DNA of 13,592 bases from Motiliproteus sp048265065 (lineage in GTDB: Bacteria; Pseudomonadota; Gammaproteobacteria; Pseudomonadales; Balneatricaceae), in the NCBI GenBank assembly GCA_048265065.1, contig JBLXCH010000090.1, positions 1-13,592 of the forward strand, in the 5' to 3' direction. Positions 8,271 through 13,592 of the stretch are shown here, piece after piece. The notes beneath the pieces are model-generated. The model was given only the letters and a program-made list of their open reading frames with translations. It did no database searches and was not told the DNA's origin. The translations under genes were made by a program, and so were the position numbers. Position 1 is the stretch's first letter; each line of letters opens with the position of its first letter.

Positions 8271-9110
8271 CTAGAAGTCGGCTTCATCATCATCTTCAAT
8301 CTCTGGGAGATACTCTTGGAGTGCGATCACGAGTTCAGGCAAGCGACGACCAAAATAGATATCTAATGCTCGTGCTGCGATTGTGGTGTTCTGTGGGAGC
8401 TTCTTGCCAAACTCACGGGACATTCTATCGGCATAGTCGTTTGCCTGACTTTCAAGCCACTGTTCCATCTGTTCGCCGTCCAGCGGTTCGCGTTCGCGCT
8501 TGTTAAAGGCATCGCGAGCACGTCTCCAATCGTCAAAGTTATAAGCTTCCTCGCCAAGAGCATTGATTGCCCGCCTCATTATTGCGACCTGCCCATCGGA
8601 AATGCCCGAAGCATCACGTACTTGCTTCTTTGAGTATGTCCCAAGGAGCACCAGCCGCCATGCATAGTTCTGACGTTCGGACGTGATCATGGGCAGCTTG
8701 GTTTTGCTGTTTGCCTTGCCTGCTTCTAGAACGGCTTCTTCTAGTGACCCTTGGAAATACTGAACAGGAACAGGCTTGGTAACATTTGCCAGCTTGTAAG
8801 ATGCCCTGCGATGGTGACCGTCAATCAAGATCGCTTTGTCGCCTACCTGAATGACAGTTACGGCATCGAGAACCCCGTCAATTCGGATCGCACGGCGAAG
8901 CTCATGAATATGTCTTTCATCAAGTTCCCGAGGTTGAAAGAGTTCGGGGTGCTCAATGATTTGGCTTACGGGGAGTTCAGGCGGCAAATCTGATAAAGCC
9001 TGCCCCGAGACAAAGTCCTTCCTGAGTTCATCAAGGGTTTCTTTGGGTGGGAACCAGATGGGTTCATCATCATGCTCATGGGCAGATGCTGCGGTGGATG
9101 TTGCTGTCAT
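8271..9110 (-). CDS. ParB/Srx-fold nuclease-like DNA-binding protein
   Basis: A 279-residue protein with a ParB N-terminal-type domain at about residues 45-125, including the conserved box DGHHRRAS at 97-104, which corresponds to the phosphate-binding GxRR box of ParB proteins. A helix-turn-helix-like stretch follows at about 158-185 (YSKKQVRDASGISDGQVAIM). The C-terminus is strongly acidic (EIEDDDEADF). No ParA-type ATPase gene is in the window, so ordinary plasmid partition is not supported; a regulatory or element-maintenance role is more likely. The start lies two bases after the stop of the upstream gene, so they are surely co-transcribed. AGGAG lies about 11 bases before the ATG. It converges with hsdR over a 53-bp gap. 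The ParB-like fold is firm; the function is unknown. Confidence 0.85.
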   Translation of the reverse strand: MTATSTAASAHEHDDEPIWFPPKETLDELRKDFVSGQALSDLPPELPVSQIIEHPELFQPRELDERHIHELRRAIRIDGVLDAVTVIQVGDKAILIDGHHRRASYKLANVTKPVPVQYFQGSLEEAVLEAGKANSKTKLPMITSERQNYAWRLVLLGTYSKKQVRDASGISDGQVAIMRRAINALGEEAYNFDDWRRARDAFNKREREPLDGEQMEQWLESQANDYADRMSREFGKKLPQNTTIAARALDIYFGRRLPELVIALQEYLPEIEDDDEADF

Positions 9111-9112
9111 GG

Positions 9113-9775
9113 CTATTGCATCTCCTGAATAGCGTTGATGATGGTCAGCTTTTCAGCCTGCTTGGCGTTTGCTTCTTCGATTTCCTTCTTGGCAAGGACT
9201 GCTCCTGCAAGTGCGAAGACTTCAAGAGCTGACTGACCAAACTGCTGAGAGGTTCTAGCCGGAAGGTCACGGTAAACCCGTTTAACTTTGCCAGTGCTGT
9301 GGTCGAACCAAGTACCTGCATTCATGTCTGATAGCCCGCGCAGACGTCTTGCAAGTTGATGAAGAAACCCGCTCTGATCTCGAAAGCGCATAGGGTGTTG
9401 GGTTTGAAGGATGAACATCGCGAGAGCCGTGCTGGATATGTCGTCGAATTCCACCGTCTCATGAATATTAACAAGTTCGCGGGAGGTCATAACGAGATGT
9501 CGGCTCATTGCTTTGCCATTTAGATAGTCCTTCAGCACTAACCGGGCGTTTTCAACAAGCTGTTCCCATCGCGTTTGAAGGGTGGTCCAAAGCGGATTGT
9601 TTTGATTGCGGGCTTTGCGCCTTCTTACGATCTCGACATATGGTTTCAGCTCCGTCTTGGTTACTCCAGTTTGGTTTGAGTGCCCGTGGCGTCGCTGTCT
9701 GTTTCTGTGGGTGGAGCACAAAGTGCCCCATCGGGTTGTCGGCTTGTGACACCCGTTCATTCGACATGTGGTCAT
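9113..9775 (-). CDS. Uncharacterised protein with N-terminal Cys/His cluster
   Basis: A 220-residue protein I cannot name. Its first 23 residues carry Cys4, Cys9, Cys19 and His22 (spacing C-x4-C-x9-C-x2-H), a plausible zinc-binding knuckle. A basic run follows (RNRQRRHGH), so nucleic-acid binding is possible. The rest looks soluble and mostly helical and ends in a charged, probably coiled segment rich in Ala, Lys and Glu. There are no membrane segments. The start has no clear ribosome site; Met6 (9760) is an alternative but would remove Cys4. It lies 67 bases after the serine recombinase gene and two bases before the ParB-like gene, so it probably works with the latter. That the gene is real is supported by its tight fit in the operon. 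Confidence 0.72.
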   Translation of the reverse strand: MTTCRMNGCHKPTTRWGTLCSTHRNRQRRHGHSNQTGVTKTELKPYVEIVRRRKARNQNNPLWTTLQTRWEQLVENARLVLKDYLNGKAMSRHLVMTSRELVNIHETVEFDDISSTALAMFILQTQHPMRFRDQSGFLHQLARRLRGLSDMNAGTWFDHSTGKVKRVYRDLPARTSQQFGQSALEVFALAGAVLAKKEIEEANAKQAEKLTIINAIQEMQ

Positions 9776-9842
9776 GTGATTGATTAACCGTTTCTTGTGC
9801 CCGTCCCCTCACGGACAGGAAGGAATAAATAGACGCAAAGGA

Positions 9843-10433
9843 TTAGGCAGTGGCGGAAGCAATGATCTTGTGAACCGCACCGACCGATAGACCCGCCTGC
9901 TGCGATATTTTCCTGACAGACAGCCCTGTGTCTCTTGCCATGAGAACTTCGGATCGCTTCGTATGATCAATTTCTGGCCGTCCAAGCTTCTTCCCGTTTG
10001 TTCTGGCTCTATCAAGCCCCGCGACAACGCGTTCACGGATCATGGCGCGTTCAAACTCGGCAAAGACCCCAAGCATTTGGAACATCGCCTTGCCTGCTGG
10101 CGTGGTTGTGTCGATCCCTTGCTGATGCAGGAACAGGTCAATGCCTGACGAATGCAGCTCGCCAAGGAAAGTTACAAGGTCTTGCAGGCTACGGCCCAAG
10201 CGATCCACAGACCATGCCATGATGACGTCAAAACGGCGTCTGGTTGCGTCACTGCACATACGGTCAAACGCTGGCCGCTCCTTGCGTCCCTTGGCTCCTG
10301 AGATGCCTGCGTCTTCATAGACCTCGACAATCTCCCAGCCAGCTCGCTCGGCCACATCCATCAAATGTTGGCGTTGGTTCTCGGTGGTTTGATGGTCGGT
10401 TGAGACGCGAAGGTAGAGTGCTGCACGTTTCAT
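9843..10433 (-). CDS. Serine recombinase (resolvase/invertase family)
   Basis: A 196-residue small serine recombinase. The catalytic Ser11 lies in YLRVSTDHQ, with Arg9 beside it. The active-site arginines of DRLGRS are at 78 and 81. The long helix FAEFERAMIRER spans about 124-135, and a C-terminal helix-turn-helix spans about 160-192 (GLSVRKISQQAGLSVGAVHKI). Length and domains match Tn3-type resolvases and DNA invertases. These enzymes join or invert short DNA sites; no cognate res or inversion site is evident here. The start codon follows the XRE gene stop by one base, and its ribosome site GGAGG is built from the end of that gene, indicating coupled expression. It may be a leftover transposon or plasmid resolvase, or may serve the island. 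Confidence 0.93.
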   Translation of the reverse strand: MKRAALYLRVSTDHQTTENQRQHLMDVAERAGWEIVEVYEDAGISGAKGRKERPAFDRMCSDATRRRFDVIMAWSVDRLGRSLQDLVTFLGELHSSGIDLFLHQQGIDTTTPAGKAMFQMLGVFAEFERAMIRERVVAGLDRARTNGKKLGRPEIDHTKRSEVLMARDTGLSVRKISQQAGLSVGAVHKIIASATA

Positions 10434-10434
10434 C

Positions 10435-11271
10435 TCATTCCTCCATCAGTTTTGCTGCGTAACGGAGGAAGAGGTTAGCAGGGGCGCTGATAATTGCTAC
10501 TTTGTCCAAGTTGACGAATTGATGCTCATATCCGCCATCACGGAATACACGCAGGAATTGGTTTTGCATGATTGCATCAAGATATCCATCAAGCTCTATT
10601 AGCTCGCCTACAGTCTCTTCCTCCAAACCGTAAACACTCGTTTTGCCATCGGAGAAGTGCACCTCAATGCTTCTGACCCAAAGCTCCAAGTCCAAACCTT
10701 CATGGGCTTTTTGAAGTTCCTCTCGGTCTTGTTCAAAGTTCTTCTGGTTGTCGCCTTGATGCCATTCTTCCAGAGCAGCGTAGACCTCAGGGTGGGTAAA
10801 GCTTGGCATCCGTTCGGCGTTGTCATCAATCAGGCTGATCTCAGAGCAATGAGCTGGGTTGATGAACAGGATGCGGTTGTTCAAGGTCCTTGCTGACAAC
10901 CAACGTTGGGCACCGGGTTTCGCTGGTTGATAGATGCTCTCACGAAGGGTCTCAAGCAGTTGATCGCGAGCGTCCTCATCAATAGGGAATGCAAAGGCTT
11001 GGGTTCCGGTGTTTAGTTTCAGGCTCCCGAAAGGAAAGTCAGGTTTGAAAAGTGCAAACGGTGATTGAGCTTGCTCCGATGCCGAAATTGTTGAGCCAAC
11101 GAGTTCTTCGACGCTGCAGTGAAGTGCGACAGCCAGTGCTTTGAGGTTGGATACGCTCGGTTCGGTCTTTCCGCTTTCCCAACGTGCAATTGACTGTTGA
11201 GTTGTGCCGAGTTGTTCTGCAAGAGCGGTTTGGGTCATTTGGATGCGGGAGCGCATTTCTTTGATCTTCAT
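10435..11271 (-). CDS. XRE-family helix-turn-helix transcriptional regulator
   Basis: A 278-residue protein with a typical Cro/C1-type helix-turn-helix at about residues 2-58 (TQTALAEQLGTTQQSIARWESG, with the usual S/P-x-x-x-x-L-x-x-x-A-x-A-L tail). This domain binds operator DNA. The remaining ~215 residues form a long C-terminal region that I do not recognise; it could sense a ligand or mediate oligomerisation. It is the first gene of the four-gene minus-strand operon, so it probably controls its own promoter and the genes after it. Its final codons carry the ribosome-binding site of the serine recombinase. Whether it also controls the integrase or the hsd operon cannot be told. Confidence 0.9.
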   Translation of the reverse strand: MKIKEMRSRIQMTQTALAEQLGTTQQSIARWESGKTEPSVSNLKALAVALHCSVEELVGSTISASEQAQSPFALFKPDFPFGSLKLNTGTQAFAFPIDEDARDQLLETLRESIYQPAKPGAQRWLSARTLNNRILFINPAHCSEISLIDDNAERMPSFTHPEVYAALEEWHQGDNQKNFEQDREELQKAHEGLDLELWVRSIEVHFSDGKTSVYGLEEETVGELIELDGYLDAIMQNQFLRVFRDGGYEHQFVNLDKVAIISAPANLFLRYAAKLMEE

Positions 11272-11346
11272 GGATACTCACTTTTTGCGTTTCAATACAT
11301 CATATGTGATCAATGAAGTAACTCCCGTCAAGTGTTTTGATTACAC
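11272..11346 (-). promoter_or_regulatory. Putative promoter/operator of the XRE regulator operon
   Basis: Read on the minus strand, a TTGACG (11331-11326) and a TATGAT (11304-11299) lie upstream of the XRE start, but 21 bases apart, longer than usual, so one of the two boxes may be wrong. Two short dyads overlap them: ATCA-N4-TGAT at 11299-11310 and GTGT-N7-ACAC at 11332-11346. Dyads over a promoter next to an XRE gene suggest autoregulation. The spacer from here to 11620 is 348 bp in all. Apart from the hairpin listed separately I see no gene in it. Confidence 0.4.
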
Positions 11347-11549
11347 AAAATTCGTGTTTATGAGTGAGTGTTCGTAAATGGAATGGTTTGTGAACGCCCA
11401 TAGAGGGCACGAAAAGTCGTTGATAACCGGCGGGTTCAGTCGTGAGAATTGACAGGGGATTTATGAACGCATCCGGCTTGAAGTTCTGATCGCTAGGGGA
11501 TGCTTGGTTTTGCAGAGGTCAACATGATGCAAGAAGAGGCCATCTCCCG

Positions 11550-11575
11550 GAGGGGGGGCAAAGTCGCCCCGCCTC
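11550..11575 (-). terminator. GC-rich hairpin downstream of the integrase gene
   Basis: The arms GAGG-G-GGGGC (11550-11559) and GCCCC-G-CCTC (11566-11575) pair with nine base pairs, one G-G mismatch and a six-base loop. It lies 45 bases past the integrase stop in the direction of integrase transcription. No T-run follows on either strand, so it is not a classic intrinsic terminator. It could still slow polymerase, protect the mRNA end or act as a DNA site. Confidence 0.4.
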
Positions 11576-11619
11576 ATACATAATACCCGCTCAGATTTTT
11601 GCGCCGAAAATTAGCCGCG

Positions 11620-13374
11620 TTAGTCTTTCAGATGGGAGAGGTCGAGAGCGCGGTAATTCAGTTTCGACATTGCCTCGTCGAGTTTCTCGAGGAAATAGCC
11701 ACGACCATACCTTGCCGACATTCCATGCTCACCATGCCCCTGAAGAGCATCCATTATTTCTTTAGAGATGTCGCTATCCCGGCAGGCATCCTCAAAGCTG
11801 TGCCTGAAACTGTGAAACGGGTTCTTGGAGTGTCTTGCACCGCAAGCAATGAGGAAGTTATTGAAGAACTTTGAGAAGGGCGAGGAATAGTATCCATCGT
11901 AGCCCATTGGCAAATCTGGGAACAAACGCTTCGATTTCGCTTTGCTCTGGGTAGCGATGTATTTTGAAAGACCAAGGGTGATGAGTTCTTGGTGGACAGG
12001 AATGACTCGCTTTGAGTTGGCATTTTTGAGCCGCTTGTCGTCGCCATTGTTGTTGATGTCGAAGTGCAACACGCCATTCTCTTCGCGTATGTCTTCAACA
12101 TAAAGCTGGATGATCTCGCCCATCCTTGCGCCTGTGAAAAGCGCAATCAGAGGCACCCAGAAACGACCGGAGTTCTTCATGCTGAAGTTCCCGGTTATCT
12201 TCCAGTCGCGTTCGGACTTGCATCCAGTGAACAGAGGGGCATGGAAAATGGTGTTTAACTCTTCAGCAGTAAACGGGTCGCGTTCTTCGCGAACATCTGT
12301 TCGCAGCTTCACCTTAAGGCCTTTGAGCGGGTTCCTCGGAGCATCATCATCATAGTTGCCTTCGGCCCAATTCCAGAATGACCCAACAAAACCGATGAGT
12401 TTGTTCACATTCTTATGGCTCATTGGCTTTAGACCGAGTTCCTTTGCCTTCGCTGCCGCCTGTTCAATCGGGAGACCATTGAGCGGACTATGCTTTGTCC
12501 AGTTCGGTGGAAGGTTTAGTAAGACGCTTTTGAAAGCCCGACCGTGTGCCTTTGTGTATTCATTGATCGGATGATCGCCAGCAACGTCTACAAAGTGCCC
12601 CATCCAGATACGGTGTTCTTTCTCAGTCTTTGGAACCCAAGTTGAATTGGATTTCTCATCCGCCCATTGTTCAATCGCAGTTGTGAGTTTGACCGCTGAT
12701 GAGCTGACTGAATATGCAAGAGTCGTTGTCGCAGGAGTCTCTACGATTTCACCTTGGTTACGTTCTTGAATAGCCTTTCCAGCTCGAATTGCTGCGGCTT
12801 GAAGTTCTCGTGCGAGTTTTCTCAGACTTGGCGATGTTTTTGACAGATTGATATCGACACCGTTCCAAGTGAGAATCTCCTCTGCTTCATCGAGATAGAA
12901 ATCTTCAACCTTGCCACGAGCATAGTCCTGCTTATTGGAGACGGTTGTTTCTTCAATCCCGCTTGCGTATTCTTCAAATTCGGGACGCTGGAAGCCGTGT
13001 TCCTTGAGGACGTCGTTTGCTACTTCTGGAACGAGAATTGAAATTGATGGACGGACAGTTTCTTCAAATCCGTCAAGGCGTACGTCTTCATCTTCTTCGA
13101 GCCGAAACGCATAGTATAAGTCGCCGAGTTGCTTGATTTGGGCATCTGAAAGCTCTTTTACGACTGGCCTTGTCAGGCTTCTGCGATGCTGGTCAAACTT
13201 TCTGTCTGTGTCCGCTGCAGCGATACGAACAAGCTTCAGCGCTTGCTGGTAATCTTTGGTCTTCAGGGAGAAAGTTACCTCGGTCTTTGGGTACGTTTCC
13301 TTAATATCAACCGGTATTGCTGCACGGTGATAGTAAGTTGCCCCACGGCGATATAAGCGAGGATGTCCAGTCAT
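11620..13374 (-). CDS. Tyrosine-type site-specific integrase with DUF6538-like N-terminus
   Basis: This enzyme should integrate and excise the island at the tRNA-Ser site. The N-terminal ~60 residues (HPRLYRRGATYYHRAAIP, then SLKTKDYQQAL) resemble DUF6538, found on many phage-type integrases. The middle has a core-binding (SAM-like) region. The catalytic domain shows Arg417 in GARMGEI, the H-x-x-R box HSFRH with Arg524, and the nucleophile Tyr556 in ARYGRGY, numbered from ATG 13374. All are intact at ~584 aa. TTG 13404 and ATG 13383 are alternative starts. I prefer 13374 because MTGHPRLYRRG is the family-like beginning and a GGAG lies 11 bases upstream, but this is not decisive. The gene starts ~100 bp from the right attachment repeat and reads away from the tRNA. 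Confidence 0.94.
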   Translation of the reverse strand: MTGHPRLYRRGATYYHRAAIPVDIKETYPKTEVTFSLKTKDYQQALKLVRIAAADTDRKFDQHRRSLTRPVVKELSDAQIKQLGDLYYAFRLEEDEDVRLDGFEETVRPSISILVPEVANDVLKEHGFQRPEFEEYASGIEETTVSNKQDYARGKVEDFYLDEAEEILTWNGVDINLSKTSPSLRKLARELQAAAIRAGKAIQERNQGEIVETPATTTLAYSVSSSAVKLTTAIEQWADEKSNSTWVPKTEKEHRIWMGHFVDVAGDHPINEYTKAHGRAFKSVLLNLPPNWTKHSPLNGLPIEQAAAKAKELGLKPMSHKNVNKLIGFVGSFWNWAEGNYDDDAPRNPLKGLKVKLRTDVREERDPFTAEELNTIFHAPLFTGCKSERDWKITGNFSMKNSGRFWVPLIALFTGARMGEIIQLYVEDIREENGVLHFDINNNGDDKRLKNANSKRVIPVHQELITLGLSKYIATQSKAKSKRLFPDLPMGYDGYYSSPFSKFFNNFLIACGARHSKNPFHSFRHSFEDACRDSDISKEIMDALQGHGEHGMSARYGRGYFLEKLDEAMSKLNYRALDLSHLKD

Positions 13375-13388
13375 CTTTTCCATGGCTC

Positions 13389-13400
13389 CACTGTAACAGT
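13389..13400 (+). repeat. Right copy of 12-bp near-palindromic end repeat
   Basis: CACTGTAACAGT, identical to 221-232. It lies 72 bases inside the right attachment repeat and 15 bases upstream of the preferred integrase start, in its leader. A protein bound here could therefore both organise the island end and repress integrase expression. Next to it, 13406-13414 is the inverted copy of CGTTGTTCC found at 193-201. Confidence 0.5.
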
Positions 13401-13472
13401 CCAATGGAACAACGGGAATATAAAACGCAGTAATGACAGCGCTTTAGGGGATTTCTGGGGTTTTTAAGGATT

Positions 13473-13492
13473 GTGGCAGAGAGGAGGGGATT
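13473..13492 (+). repeat. Right attachment site within the tRNA-Ser 3' end
   Basis: Exact 20-base copy of 128-147. It covers the 3' terminal 19 bases of the tRNA (CCA end, discriminator, acceptor 3' strand and part of the T-arm) plus one base outside. Integration here leaves the tRNA intact. Confidence 0.85.
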
Positions 13493-13563
13493 CGAACCCC
13501 TGAGGGGCTTACACCCCAACACGCTTTCCAGGCGTGCGCCTTAAACCACTCGGCCACCTCTCC
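13474..13563 (-). tRNA. tRNA-Ser (anticodon GGA)
   Basis: Read on the minus strand it begins GGAGAGGTGGCCGAG and ends CCTCTCTGCCA, 90 bases with an encoded CCA. The anticodon loop CTGGAAA gives GGA, reading TCC/TCT serine codons. A long variable arm (TTGGGGTGTAAGCCCC) and discriminator G73 are both typical of serine tRNAs. The T-arm GGGGTTCGAATCCCC is standard. The first acceptor pair is G1-U72, a wobble instead of the usual G-C. It is the insertion target of the island. Confidence 0.97.
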
Positions 13564-13574
13564 ACATGCGATCT

Positions 13575-13580
13575 ATTATA
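13575..13580 (-). promoter_or_regulatory. -10 box of tRNA-Ser
   Basis: On the minus strand this is a perfect TATAAT, 11 bases upstream of the tRNA 5' end, inside an AT-rich stretch. The -35 region would fall beyond the window edge. Spacing predicts a transcript start only a few bases before the mature tRNA. Confidence 0.65.
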
Positions 13581-13592
13581 TATCGCGAAAGC

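Noticed and set aside
9776..9842. Hairpin between the serine recombinase and the Cys/His protein gene
   Set aside because: The GTCC/GGAC stem is only four to seven pairs with a mismatch and no T-run. A terminator or recombination site is not supported.
11449..11454. Perfect TTGACA in the integrase-XRE spacer, as a plus-strand promoter
   Set aside because: No -10 box at 16-18 bases, and no plus-strand gene follows.
11524..11583. A 19-codon open frame on the plus strand with AGAGG five bases upstream
   Set aside because: Very short, has no recognisable content, and runs through the GC hairpin. Chance is a sufficient explanation.
1..13592. CRISPR array, rRNA or toxin-antitoxin pair
   Set aside because: No regularly spaced repeats, no rRNA-like sequence, and no small paired genes of toxin-antitoxin type were seen.

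Overview
This window holds what looks like a complete, roughly 13.3-kb genomic island inserted at the 3' end of a tRNA-Ser(GGA) gene. The tRNA lies at the right edge on the minus strand. The last 19 bases of the tRNA plus one more base recur as an exact 20-bp direct repeat at the left edge (128-147 and 13473-13492). A tyrosine-type integrase gene starts about 100 bp inside the right repeat and reads away from the tRNA, the usual layout of a tRNA-targeting integrative element. Gene style, the integrase subfamily and intermediate base composition suggest a proteobacterium, perhaps an alphaproteobacterium, but no gene here fixes the taxon.

The left half (about 336-8217, plus strand) is a five-gene type I restriction-modification operon: hsdM, an unrecognised 222-aa gene, a GIY-YIG nuclease-like gene with a DUF4357-type tail, hsdS and hsdR. 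All four junctions are 4-base stop/start overlaps (one TTGA, three ATGA), so the operon is tightly packed and probably translationally coupled. hsdM methylates adenine, hsdS supplies DNA recognition and hsdR supplies the nuclease and translocase. The two genes between hsdM and hsdS are accessory genes carried inside the operon.

The most notable point is in hsdS. The reading frame is broken at a run of eight G (3835-3842), 122 bases into the gene. One extra G, or two fewer, would give a normal S subunit of about 450 residues. The tract could be a phase-variation switch, a site of transcriptional or ribosomal slippage, a fixed frameshift, or a sequencing error.

The right half (8271-13374, minus strand) is the mobility and regulation part. 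In transcription order it holds the integrase, a 348-bp spacer with a GC-rich hairpin, an XRE-type regulator, a small serine recombinase, a protein with a Cys/His cluster at its N-terminus, and a ParB-like protein with a helix-turn-helix. The last four genes look like one operon convergent with the hsd operon. Both island ends also carry a 12-bp near-palindrome (221-232 and 13389-13400) at almost the same distance (72-73 bp) from the attachment repeats. These are candidate arm-type or regulatory sites for the integrase.
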